12,811 nt of DNA from an uncultured Elusimicrobia bacterium (lineage in GTDB: Bacteria > Elusimicrobiota > Endomicrobiia > Endomicrobiales > Endomicrobiaceae). Under the pieces are notes generated by a model that worked only from the letters and a program-made list of their open reading frames with translations, made no database searches and was not told where the DNA came from. A program made the translations under genes and the position numbers. The stretch is from NCBI GenBank assembly GCA_900321055.1, contig ONUQ01000174.1, positions 1 to 12,811 of the forward strand, given 5' to 3'. Position 1 is the stretch's first letter, and every line of letters begins with the position of its first letter. Below are positions 1 to 7,659 of this stretch, piece by piece.

Positions 1-207
1 CGACTTTAGAAATGTATGCTCACCTATGCCGATTATTTGAATTCTCTCATAAGGAAAGTGTTCAAAATAACCGACAAATGCAAGTCCCGGTCTATTTGTA
101 TCAGAAACAGTTATGTTCCTTCTTAAACCGCCGGACCCTGCAATTAAAGTTAATTGTAAATCTTTTGATTTTTCTTCAATTAAAGTGCCAACTGTTAGCA
201 CCGGCAT
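1..207 (-). CDS. hprK: HPr kinase/phosphorylase, N-terminal part (runs off left edge)
   Basis: HprK phosphorylates and dephosphorylates the regulatory serine of HPr and so links sugar-transport state to gene regulation. Only the first 69 codons are present, read on the minus strand from an ATG at 207 and open to base 1. The visible part matches the N-terminal HprK domain: a start like MPVLTVGTLIEEKSKDLQL, then AGSGGLRRNITVSDTNRPGL, then GYFEHFPYERIQIIGIGE, with the family's 'ITVSDxNRPGLA...GYFEYFPxERIQ' pattern clearly kept. The P-loop kinase domain, and so the catalytic residues, lie outside the window. The ATG follows the stop of the upstream EIIA gene by one base, and an AGAGGA ribosome binding site (219-224) lies inside the end of that gene, so the two are translationally coupled. 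Family assignment is firm; whether the full gene is intact cannot be seen. Confidence 0.88.
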   Translation of the reverse strand, partial: MPVLTVGTLIEEKSKDLQLTLIAGSGGLRRNITVSDTNRPGLAFVGYFEHFPYERIQIIGIGEHTFLKS

Positions 208-208
208 T

Positions 209-667
209 TTAATAGGCATCCTCTTGTTGAATAATTTTTACAACATCTTCTTTTGTCTGAGCATCTTTTATTGCTTGTCTTAAAAATTTATCTTTGAATA
301 ATCTTGAAATTCTTGATAATGCTTTTAAGTGTTGTCCCGTAACTTCTACCGGACCAACTAAAAGGAATATTATATAAACCGGTTCACCGTCTAAAGAGTT
401 AAATTCTATACCTTTTTTAGATATACCTAAAACTCCAACTTGTTCTGAAAGAACATCAGTTTTTCCATGCGGTATGGCAACACCATGTCCAACACCTGTT
501 GAACCTAAATTTTCTCTTTCCAATACAACATCAATAATTTCGTCTGTCTTTTTAATTTTTTTAGACTCTTTTAAAAGCTCAATCAACTCAATAATAGCAT
601 CTTTTTTATTTTGAGCTTTTAAATCTAATGTAATAGCATCTTTACACAAGAAATCCATAATATTCAT
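209..667 (-). CDS. ptsN: PTS EIIA domain protein of the fructose/nitrogen (PtsN) type
   Basis: This is a stand-alone 152-aa EIIA of the fructose/mannitol/Ntr family, a cytoplasmic phosphocarrier that receives phosphate from HPr or NPr. The active-site block GVGHGVAIPHGKTD is at about residues 58-71; by family comparison His67 (in AIPH) is the phosphorylated residue and His61 is a neighbour. The later LVGPVEVTGQHLKALSRIS stretch is the other conserved EIIA-Ntr segment. No EIIB or EIIC domain is attached, which favours a regulatory role over sugar transport. It sits between hpf and hprK, the order seen in the rpoN-hpf-ptsN clusters of many Gram-negatives, and is separated from hprK by one base. 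The start at 667 is preceded by a perfect AGGAGG at 679-684; a second Met three codons in is possible but less likely. Calling it ptsN rather than fruA-type EIIA is inference from length and context. Confidence 0.87.
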   Translation of the reverse strand: MNIMDFLCKDAITLDLKAQNKKDAIIELIELLKESKKIKKTDEIIDVVLERENLGSTGVGHGVAIPHGKTDVLSEQVGVLGISKKGIEFNSLDGEPVYIIFLLVGPVEVTGQHLKALSRISRLFKDKFLRQAIKDAQTKEDVVKIIQQEDAY

Positions 668-693
668 TTTTAATAAATCCTCCTATTATTTAA

Positions 694-725
694 CATTTAT
701 ATTTTATTACATTTATATTTTATTT
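694..725. repeat. Tandem 16-bp AT-rich duplication between hpf and ptsN
   Basis: Two adjacent 16-base units (694-709 and 710-725) match at 15 of 16 positions. The unit on the plus strand is CATTTATATTTTATTA, and the last base of the second copy lies in the hpf stop codon. It lengthens the gap between hpf and ptsN to 57 bases in a region where neighbours otherwise nearly touch. It is probably a replication-slippage duplication; a regulatory role is not evident. Confidence 0.6.
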
Positions 726-1273
726 TACATTTCAGGTTCCAACATTACCAAAGAACCGCTATCTTTTCTGTATAAAACATTTATTTTTTCCGTAGAAGAA
801 TTTAAAAACATATAAACTCTATAATTCAACGAATCCATTTCTTCTATCGCTTCTTCTATGGACATAGGTCTGATATCAAATCTTTTGATTTCAGAAATTT
901 TTGTTCTGGAATCTTCCATTGAATCATAAGAGAAAACTTCTGCTTTAATTTTTTTGGATTTTGTTACTTTTAAATTTGCTTTTCTATGAATTTTTGAAAT
1001 TTCTTTTTCTTTTCTTAATTGTTTGGAAAGTTTATCTATTGTCAAATCTATTGAGGCATATAAATCTTCAGATTCTTCTTTTGCTCTAAAAGCTTTTCCT
1101 GCTATGTAATAAGTCACTTCCGTTATTTGTCTGTTTTTTTCTACAGACAAAATAACATGTACCCTAACATTGTCTCCATCAAAAAACTTGCCTGCTTTTG
1201 AAATTTTTTGTTTCACATAAGAACCGATAGCATCTGTCAACTTCAAATGTCTTGCCGTAATGTTAATTTGCAT
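725..1273 (-). CDS. hpf: Ribosome hibernation promoting factor, long form
   Basis: HPF binds the 30S decoding region and, in the long form, pairs ribosomes into inactive 100S dimers during starvation. The 182-aa protein has both parts: an S30AE domain at about 1-100 (start MQINITARHLKLTDAI, basic helix KLSKQLRKEKEISKIHRK at about 81-98), a linker, and the C-terminal dimerisation domain at about 128-182 with the typical KRFDIRPMSIEEAIEEM, NYRVYMFLNSSTEKINVLYR and final LEPEM. Length is usual for long HPF and much longer than the roughly 95-aa enterobacterial form. The ATG at 1273 has a strong AAAGGGGTGG ribosome binding site (1277-1286), and a good promoter lies just upstream, so it is probably the first gene of the hpf-ptsN-hprK unit. 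Confidence 0.94.
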   Translation of the reverse strand: MQINITARHLKLTDAIGSYVKQKISKAGKFFDGDNVRVHVILSVEKNRQITEVTYYIAGKAFRAKEESEDLYASIDLTIDKLSKQLRKEKEISKIHRKANLKVTKSKKIKAEVFSYDSMEDSRTKISEIKRFDIRPMSIEEAIEEMDSLNYRVYMFLNSSTEKINVLYRKDSGSLVMLEPEM

Positions 1274-1340
1274 AAGCCACCCCTTTGATCCATTTTATTT
1301 TATACACATAAAACCTTTAATAAAATATCGTCATACATAA

Positions 1341-1369
1341 ATTATAAATTAAATTTTTTTAATTTACAA
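1341..1369 (-). promoter_or_regulatory. Sigma-70-type promoter of the hpf-ptsN-hprK unit
   Basis: On the minus strand a TTGTAA -35 (1364-1369) is followed by exactly 17 bases and a perfect TATAAT -10 (1341-1346). The -10 is about 67 bases before the hpf ATG, in the only sizeable gap of this part of the window. A perfect AT-only palindrome with 9-bp arms and a 4-base centre (1345-1366) fills the spacer between the two boxes. It could be an operator or only a by-product of base composition. It has no run of U after it, so it does not look like a terminator. Confidence 0.6.
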
Positions 1370-1375
1370 TATTTT

Positions 1376-2263
1376 TTACTTTTTTTGTGTTTTCCATCTT
1401 CTGTGAAACCAAAACCAAAATGACGGATTTTCTTCTATATGCCTTTGTAAAATTTCATTATATTTCGTCATAATTATTTCTACATCCTTATTTTCATCAC
1501 CCGTATTTGGAAGCGGTATTTCTTCAAAACTTGCAATATATCTTCCGTTTGGTTGTCTTGTACAAAAAGCGGTAAATAACGGGCATTTTGCTTTTAGAGC
1601 AAAAACAGCCGGTCCCTTAGGAGTTGATACTTCTCTGTAAAAGAACGGAGTAAAAACTCCCTGCTTCCCCGCATGCTGATCTGCAAGTATTGCAACAAAT
1701 TCATTTTTCTTTAATGCTCTCATTACACCTAAAGGAGCTTTTTCTTTGTATATGGTTTTATATCCTCTATTAGATCTTATACCGTTAATCATTTCATCAA
1801 AATACGGATTTTCCTGTTTAGCAACAATTACGGATAACGGATATCTGTGCCCAAAAGATATAGCAAGCATTTCCCAATTACAAAAATGAGCAGACATTAT
1901 AACTCCACCCTTACCGTTTTTTTGAGTCTGTTCCATTAAATATATATTTTGAAAATTAACACTACACTTGAGTTCTTGATCGCTCATCTTGCTTACAAAA
2001 ATAATTTCAACGACAGTACAAACAAATTGTTTATAAACATCTTTTGCTATTTTTAATATTTCTTGTTTAGATTTTTTAGGGAATGACTTTGTTAAAGAAT
2101 CAATGATATGTTTTTTCCTTATGGGAACAAAATAAAAAACAATATCCGCAAGAAGAAAACCTATTCTTTTTGCCATATTAATTGAAAACAAATGCAATAT
2201 GGCTACTGTTATTTGTAATGCTTTATACTCTATAAAATGTTGTAGTTTTTTATTTTTTTTCAT
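1376..2263 (-). CDS. LpxL/HtrB-family lysophospholipid/lipid A acyltransferase
   Basis: Members of this family move an acyl chain from acyl-ACP onto a lipid A precursor or related glycolipid at the inner membrane. The 295-aa protein has the expected features: a hydrophobic N-terminal stretch at about 17-48 that would anchor it, the catalytic HX4E motif HFCNWE with His126 and Glu131, a second block ADQHAGKQGVFTPFF at about 194-208, and STPKGPAVFALKAKCPLF at about 213-230. The C-terminal NPSFWFWFHRRWK ending is also typical. Its start lies 14 bases inside the end of the DUF362 gene and no good ribosome binding site is seen, so translation is probably coupled. It indicates an outer membrane with an acylated glycolipid. 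The exact acceptor (LpxL- or LpxM-like, or another lipid) cannot be told from sequence, so no symbol is given. Confidence 0.85.
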   Translation of the reverse strand: MKKNKKLQHFIEYKALQITVAILHLFSINMAKRIGFLLADIVFYFVPIRKKHIIDSLTKSFPKKSKQEILKIAKDVYKQFVCTVVEIIFVSKMSDQELKCSVNFQNIYLMEQTQKNGKGGVIMSAHFCNWEMLAISFGHRYPLSVIVAKQENPYFDEMINGIRSNRGYKTIYKEKAPLGVMRALKKNEFVAILADQHAGKQGVFTPFFYREVSTPKGPAVFALKAKCPLFTAFCTRQPNGRYIASFEEIPLPNTGDENKDVEIIMTKYNEILQRHIEENPSFWFWFHRRWKTQKK

Positions 2264-3425
2264 TTTTTATAAAAAAACTTGCCACTAAACTTTTTTTTAT
2301 ATCAACAGCTTTATGCAAACATAATTCATGACAACAAAAACATCCTATACATTTATTATTTTGTGCAAAAGGTTTAGAACTATTATTTGTTTTTGTTATT
2401 GCTTGTACCGGGCAAGATTTCATACACTGCAAACACCCTATACATTTTTCAACAACAATAAAAGGTTTTACCCAAAATAATTTTCCGACATATTTACCTA
2501 TAAACCGTACAAGCCATAAAGGTAAAAAAGATAAAATATTTGTTATCGGAAGTTTTGCATTTTTGATATTAAATTTAGAAACGACATCACCGATATAAAT
2601 TATACTTTGCAAATCCGTATTACCTAATTTTTTTTCTTTTAAAGGTTTTAAAAACTTATTTTCTTTAAGATTTACACCAAATTGTTTCAATAAAAAAGTA
2701 TCAAGTGCCACAGTGTCTTGACTGCTGGCAATTATATTATAATTTCTTTTTGTTCCGCTTAAACTCGGACCATTACCTTCCAAACCATAAACACCATCAA
2801 CTAAAGTAAACAAAAGTTTTTCTTTTACTATTTCATACAATTGTGCAAGTAAATAAGCAAAATCTTCGGGAGTCGGAGCTAATTTGTGATAATCAGCTTT
2901 TTTTATTCCCGGAATTATTCCGTAAAAATTTTTTATACCGCAGGTAAACCCCATAAATGTATGAGTTTTTAACTTAGGTATATTTATTATATAATCACAA
3001 TTCATTATTGCTTTTGAAATATAAACCTGTTTAATTGCGGGATGACAAACAGATACTTCCGCACAACCGACATTTTCAAAATTTACAAGTTCTACATTTT
3101 CTTCTTTTGCAAGTTGAAGCATTCCTGTTTTTTCCCAAACGGTTTCTATTCCTCTAAATAAATTTCCGGGACTATCTCCTATTACAGGAATGGCACCTGC
3201 CTGCTTTACTATTCTTATAACGGCTCTTACAATTTCAGGATGAGTTGTTATTGCTTGTTCGGGATTATAAGCACTTAATAAATTCGGTTTTAATAAAATT
3301 CTAGAATTTGGTTTTATTATATCTGATATATTTCCAAAGGATTTTATAATTTTCTCAACAACATTGAATACATTATCTTTATCATAATTATCACAATAAT
3401 AAGCTGAAATTATTGTTTTTTCCAT
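2250..3425 (-). CDS. DUF362 domain protein with C-terminal double [4Fe-4S] ferredoxin domain
   Basis: The first 290 or so residues are a DUF362 domain: ILLKPNLLSAYNPEQAITTH at about 43-62, an AGAIPVIGDSPG segment at 76-87, and NIPKLKTHTFMGFTCGIKNF at 148-167. A ferredoxin-like tail follows with two CxxCxxCxxxC motifs, Cys328/331/334/338 (followed by Pro) and Cys359/362/365/369, enough for two [4Fe-4S] clusters. A hydrophobic or aromatic linker at about 295-325 may touch the membrane. DUF362-ferredoxin proteins are common in anaerobes; their reaction is not established, so I give no function beyond likely electron transfer or a redox-linked role. It starts 13 bases after smc, has a weak GGGTA ribosome binding site, and overlaps the acyltransferase downstream. 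Whether it acts on lipids with that neighbour is only a guess from the overlap. Confidence 0.85.
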   Translation of the reverse strand: MEKTIISAYYCDNYDKDNVFNVVEKIIKSFGNISDIIKPNSRILLKPNLLSAYNPEQAITTHPEIVRAVIRIVKQAGAIPVIGDSPGNLFRGIETVWEKTGMLQLAKEENVELVNFENVGCAEVSVCHPAIKQVYISKAIMNCDYIINIPKLKTHTFMGFTCGIKNFYGIIPGIKKADYHKLAPTPEDFAYLLAQLYEIVKEKLLFTLVDGVYGLEGNGPSLSGTKRNYNIIASSQDTVALDTFLLKQFGVNLKENKFLKPLKEKKLGNTDLQSIIYIGDVVSKFNIKNAKLPITNILSFLPLWLVRFIGKYVGKLFWVKPFIVVEKCIGCLQCMKSCPVQAITKTNNSSKPFAQNNKCIGCFCCHELCLHKAVDIKKSLVASFFIKNEKK

Positions 3426-3438
3426 AAATATATACCCG

Positions 3439-6400
3439 TTATTTTTTTGATAAGATTTGGTCTATCTCTTTTTCACTATCTTTAGTAAACTTTATGGCTA
3501 TTATATTGGAAATACCTTGTTTTTCCATTGTGATACCGTATAAAGTATCTGCCATTTCCATTGTTCTTTTATTATGAGTAACAACTAAAAATTGTGTATA
3601 TTTAGAAAATTCTCTTATAACATTTATATATCTTCCGATATTGGCATCATCTAAAGGAGCCTCAACCTCGTCCAGTATACAAAACGGAGACGGCTTGGCT
3701 AAGAAGAAAGAAAATGTAAGAGCAACCGCAGTAAGAGCTTTTTCTCCACCGGAACATTGCATAATATTTTTAACAAGTTTTCCGGGGGGCTGTGCTTTAA
3801 TATCAACACCTGTTTCCAACAAATTATTCTCATCCGTAAGAATTAAATCCGCATCACCGCCACCGAACAACTTTCTATATAAATTTTTGAAATGCTCTCT
3901 AACTTCATCAAATGTTTTTTTAAAATTTACAACGGTTGTTTCATTTATCTTTTTTATTGTTTCTTCCAAATCACTTTTTGCTTTTAATAAATCTTTTTGC
4001 TGATTTTGTGTAAATGTGTATCTTTGAGATAAACTTTCATATTCTTCTTCCGCACTCCAATTTATTGCACCGAAATTTGCTATTTTCTTTTTAAGTCTTG
4101 CAATTTCTTCCTTATCTACTTCAACACCAATATATTGATCTTTTATCTCTTCGTAAGTTTTACCGTAAGTTTTTAAAATTTGTTCTTCCAACATATCTTT
4201 TTGTGTTATATAACTTTTCTGATCCGATTGTAATGCATTAACTTCATCATTCAATTGTGCAACTTTAGTTCTTGTCTCTGCTATCAAAACTTCTTTTGCA
4301 TCTATATCCGTTTGTATTTTATCTCTATCTCCGACAACTAATTGCAGTTCTGTTTCTTTTTGTGTAATAGATTCATTATACTGTTGAATGTTCGCGGTTT
4401 GTGTTTCCTGCTTTAACTGAATATCTTGCATATCCGTTTCAATTTGGGCTATTCTGTTTGTATTTTGTTCTATTTGAGCTTTTAAATTATTTATATTATC
4501 GGTAATATACTTCTGCCCCGTAGCTCTATGTTCTAAATCACTATTTCTTCTTTGATAGTTATTTGAAACTTCAATATACTCTTGATTTGCCTGTTCTTCC
4601 TGATTTCTTAATGCATCTATTTGCTGTTCTATTGTATTTAATGTTTCAGTTAAAGTAACGGATTCTGTTTCTATATCCGTTAACTTCTGATCCGTATCAG
4701 CTACTTTTTCGTTTATAGAATCAAGAAGCTGTTGTTTTTCCGTTTTCTCTTTTTGTAAATTTTCTATTTCCGTAGCCGTATCTGAAATATCCGCTTTTCT
4801 TTGCTTTATTGTTTCCTGTAAAAATTCTATCTTTGATGTTAACTGAATATTTAATCTGTCATTATCCTGCTTTTCAAAACTAATATTTAATTTTACATCG
4901 TCTTTAGCATTTATTTCTTTACTTAAATTTTCCAATTCTTGTTTTGTCAATTCTATTTCTTGTTGTAATTTTTTTATTTGTTCTTCAACTAAAACAGGTT
5001 TATCGGAAACATTTTTTGCTCCACCGGAAATCATTGCATTAGAATATATTTTTCCGTCATTAACAAATATTCCATAAGATATAAACTTTCCTATTTTTTC
5101 GTACTCCGGTAAGCAATTCAATATTTTAAAAAGCTCTACCGCACTATCCGTACTTGAAACAACCTGAATATCATTTGCTATTTTTTCCGACACCAAAAAA
5201 GTTAATTTACATAAATTATTTTCCAACAAATATTTTATTGCATCTTCCGCTTGTTGCATTGTATCGCAAATAAGATAATCTATTTTGTCACCTAAAGCAT
5301 TTGCAACAATATCTATTTTGTCTAAATCAGGAGAAATTATTTCTCCTACGGTATATTTTATAAAGCCTAAACTCTTTACCGAATTTATGGCTTTTTTTAT
5401 AGGATTTTCGGCATCCATTTCTTTCATAGTAGAAATCTTTGCTTCCAATCCTGATATTTTCTTATTTAGTTCTATTTCTTTGTCTTTTAAACTTTCAATT
5501 TCCGTATCTATATTTAAAACTACTTGTTTATTTGTTTCAATTTTATCATTTAATTCCTTTAACGAATTTTGAACTTCCTGCAATTTTTGTTCATTTGCAG
5601 ATATTTCTTCGTTTGCAGGAGCAACATCGTTAGTCAATCTTTCAATATTTCTATCTATTGATAAAATTTCTGCACTTGCTTGTGCCTGCTCTTGAATAAC
5701 AGAAGTTTTTGAATTGATTAAAGAATCTTTTGTTTGAGTAAAACCATCCAGTTTTGTTCTAAACTCATCCTCCTGTGATTCTAAATCGGTAACCTGTTGT
5801 TTAATTAAATTGTATTTTTCCAATTTTGATTGTGTTTCCTGTTTTAGTATAGAAACTTCATTTTCTATACCATCATCCGATGTATTTACATTCTGCAAAT
5901 CTTGCTCATATTTTTGTATCTTTGATTGACAATCTTCAATTTCTATTTTCAATCTGTCCAGTTCTTGAATTAAATCTGCATCTTTTTGTCTTAGATTTGC
6001 AATTTCCTGGTCAGCCAATGCAACATTTGTTTTTAATTCACCAAATTCGGAGTTTAAAGAGACATATTTTTCGTTGTTTTCTGTTTGTGATAATCTTAAA
6101 TCCTGCTGTTCTGCTTCAAGTTGATGTAATGATACATTTACGGTTTCATATTCTCTTAATTTCGGTTCTATTTGAGCTTTTATTTTTTCTAACTCTTCAT
6201 AACCTCTTGCAAGATTATTTACAACTTCCGCCACTTCATATTTTTCCAAATCTTCTTTATATTGTTTGCATTGTTTTGCTTTTTTGGCTTGTTGATCTAA
6301 TTGTTTTATTCGCCCTTCAAATATTTTTAAAGAATCATCCAACCTTGACAAATCAACTTCTATATTTTTAAGTTTGGATAAAGTTTCTTCTCTTCTTAAT

Positions 6401-6912
6401 TTATATTTTGAAACACCTGCAGCTTCTTCAAAAAATTCTCTTCTTTTTTCCGGATTAGCCATAACAAGTTCATCTATTTTACCCTGCTCTATGGTTGAAT
6501 ACCCTCCGGTTCCAATACCCGTATCAAGAAACAAATCTACAATATCTTTCAATCTGCACTGTGTTTTGTTTATAAAATATTCACTTTCCCCGCTTCTAAA
6601 CAATTTTCTTGTAATAGAAACTTCGGAATAATCTATTGGAATTACATTTTGTGAATTATCAAATGTCAATGTCACTTCAGACATTCCAGCAGCAGCTCTT
6701 GTCTTTGTCCCGCCGAAGATAACATCTTGCATTGCTTTAGTTCTAATTGTCTTTGTTTTTTTCTCTCCGAGACACCAACGAATAGAATCTGATATATTTG
6801 ATTTTCCACAACCGTTCGGACCAATTATGGCAGATACACCTTTTTCAAAAGTTAAAACAGTTTTATCCGCAAACGATTTGAATCCGCAAAGTTCCAATTT
6901 TTTTAAGTACAT
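3439..6912 (-). CDS. smc: Chromosome segregation/condensation ATPase SMC
   Basis: SMC dimers, with ScpA and ScpB, extrude DNA loops and hold the nucleoid in order for segregation. The 1,157-aa protein is close to the usual size of about 1,180. In order: N-terminal ATPase half with the Walker A GPNGCGKS at 31-38; a long coiled coil rich in Gln, Glu and Lys; a hinge at about 505-645 (GEIISPDLDKIDIVANALGD, and a conserved MISGG turn near 627-630); the returning coiled coil; and the C-terminal ATPase half with the signature CSGGEKALTAVAL near 1053-1065 and Walker B FCILDEVEAPLDDANI near 1075-1090. No frameshift is present over 3.5 kb. The start is MYLKKLELCGFKSFADKT, as in other SMCs; the ribosome binding site (GGGAAA) is weak. 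No scpA or scpB is adjacent. Confidence 0.97.
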   Translation of the reverse strand: MYLKKLELCGFKSFADKTVLTFEKGVSAIIGPNGCGKSNISDSIRWCLGEKKTKTIRTKAMQDVIFGGTKTRAAAGMSEVTLTFDNSQNVIPIDYSEVSITRKLFRSGESEYFINKTQCRLKDIVDLFLDTGIGTGGYSTIEQGKIDELVMANPEKRREFFEEAAGVSKYKLRREETLSKLKNIEVDLSRLDDSLKIFEGRIKQLDQQAKKAKQCKQYKEDLEKYEVAEVVNNLARGYEELEKIKAQIEPKLREYETVNVSLHQLEAEQQDLRLSQTENNEKYVSLNSEFGELKTNVALADQEIANLRQKDADLIQELDRLKIEIEDCQSKIQKYEQDLQNVNTSDDGIENEVSILKQETQSKLEKYNLIKQQVTDLESQEDEFRTKLDGFTQTKDSLINSKTSVIQEQAQASAEILSIDRNIERLTNDVAPANEEISANEQKLQEVQNSLKELNDKIETNKQVVLNIDTEIESLKDKEIELNKKISGLEAKISTMKEMDAENPIKKAINSVKSLGFIKYTVGEIISPDLDKIDIVANALGDKIDYLICDTMQQAEDAIKYLLENNLCKLTFLVSEKIANDIQVVSSTDSAVELFKILNCLPEYEKIGKFISYGIFVNDGKIYSNAMISGGAKNVSDKPVLVEEQIKKLQQEIELTKQELENLSKEINAKDDVKLNISFEKQDNDRLNIQLTSKIEFLQETIKQRKADISDTATEIENLQKEKTEKQQLLDSINEKVADTDQKLTDIETESVTLTETLNTIEQQIDALRNQEEQANQEYIEVSNNYQRRNSDLEHRATGQKYITDNINNLKAQIEQNTNRIAQIETDMQDIQLKQETQTANIQQYNESITQKETELQLVVGDRDKIQTDIDAKEVLIAETRTKVAQLNDEVNALQSDQKSYITQKDMLEEQILKTYGKTYEEIKDQYIGVEVDKEEIARLKKKIANFGAINWSAEEEYESLSQRYTFTQNQQKDLLKAKSDLEETIKKINETTVVNFKKTFDEVREHFKNLYRKLFGGGDADLILTDENNLLETGVDIKAQPPGKLVKNIMQCSGGEKALTAVALTFSFFLAKPSPFCILDEVEAPLDDANIGRYINVIREFSKYTQFLVVTHNKRTMEMADTLYGITMEKQGISNIIAIKFTKDSEKEIDQILSKK

Positions 6913-6938
6913 TAATTATTTCCCGAAAACATATATTA

Positions 6939-7133
6939 TTACTCATAATAATCTCTTGGAGACAACCCATCATAAGCTCGTCTCAATCTTTCATAAGATA
7001 CAGTTTTCTTTTTAGAAAACAAAGCAGTAGCTATGACTAAAACCGAGCCGATAACAATTAACGATGTAGTTATCGTTCCAAGAGTATTACCATGTGTATG
7101 AGTATATGCATTTTTGCTATTTTGAGATGTCAT
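6939..7133 (-). CDS. Small single-pass membrane protein, unknown function
   Basis: I do not recognise this 64-aa protein. It has a polar N-terminus with a small His/Thr patch (THTHGN at about 11-16), one hydrophobic segment at about 18-40 (LGTITTSLIVIGSVLVIATA), a KKK stop-transfer at 41-43 and a short charged tail ending in SPRDYYE. By the positive-inside rule the tail should be cytoplasmic. Its ATG shares one base with the stop of the gene before it (TAATG), a common sign of coupled translation, and smc begins 26 bases downstream. The overlap and the clean composition support a real gene despite its small size. It probably works with the 152-aa protein; nothing in the sequence links it directly to SMC. 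Confidence 0.68.
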   Translation of the reverse strand: MTSQNSKNAYTHTHGNTLGTITTSLIVIGSVLVIATALFSKKKTVSYERLRRAYDGLSPRDYYE

Positions 7134-7591
7134 TAAATCACCTTAAAATGTCTTACATCGGACATTTTTATAACTTTACCGTCACCGGCAGAAACGATTC
7201 TTGCTCTTAATGTAAATTTTCCGGGTTGAAAATATGCCCAATCATACCACCAATATCCGGAAGCAAATCTACACAAATTCCATTCTCCGTTGTTGAAAGA
7301 AACTTCAACATAAGCATTAAAATCGTGTGAAGCACCTATTCTTAAAACATAAGCACTACCGTTTATTATATCGTTTTCTACAGGATAATCTATTAAAATA
7401 TAAGAATTATTATTTACTTCCTGTTTTTGTGCACAACATTCAACTTTTTTCTCAACTTTGATAGAATCAATTTTTACAGGAGCAACTTTAACTTTTTTTT
7501 CAACAACTTCTTTCTTCTTTGCACAAACATTTTTCTTTACACTTGTTTTTACTTCTTTTTTTGCAACTTTTTTTGTTTGTTTTGTGACCAT
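7133..7591 (-). CDS. Lys-rich protein with Ig-like/beta-sandwich C-terminal domain, unknown function
   Basis: This 152-aa protein has two unlike halves. Residues 1-50 are a low-complexity basic stretch with 18 lysines and many valines (histone H1-like tail). Cys52-Cys53 follow, and then residues from about 62 to the end look like a compact all-beta domain: ILIDYPVENDIINGSAYVLR, VEVSFNNGEWNLCRF, GYWWYDWAYFQPGKFTLRAR and DVRHFKVI. The hydrophobic-polar alternation, the aromatic cluster around 113-121 and the PGxFxLRAR turn resemble Ig-like or carbohydrate-binding sandwich domains. No signal peptide is visible, so it is probably cytoplasmic or nucleoid-associated, with the Lys tail able to bind nucleic acid or acidic polymers; this is inference. 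It has a GGGGTG ribosome binding site just upstream and is coupled to the 64-aa membrane protein. A family name could not be given. Confidence 0.75.
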   Translation of the reverse strand: MVTKQTKKVAKKEVKTSVKKNVCAKKKEVVEKKVKVAPVKIDSIKVEKKVECCAQKQEVNNNSYILIDYPVENDIINGSAYVLRIGASHDFNAYVEVSFNNGEWNLCRFASGYWWYDWAYFQPGKFTLRARIVSAGDGKVIKMSDVRHFKVI

Positions 7592-7659
7592 TTTCTACAC
7601 CCCACTAATTTTTTACACTCTTCTTTTTTTATTTATGTACAACATTAATATTGAGTACC

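Noticed and set aside
12..212. 66-aa plus-strand frame at the left edge
   Set aside because: It is the antisense of the hprK N-terminus, which has a clear family match on the minus strand.
1274..1375. Possible rho-independent terminator after the acyltransferase gene
   Set aside because: The only inverted repeat is all A/T and lies between the -35 and -10 of the hpf promoter; no GC-rich stem with a following U-tract is seen.
3641..6631. Several plus-strand frames of 64-163 aa within smc
   Set aside because: All are antisense shadows of the SMC coding sequence, rich in Phe, Leu and Ser as expected from the complement of Lys/Glu/Gln coiled-coil codons; none has a ribosome binding site of note.
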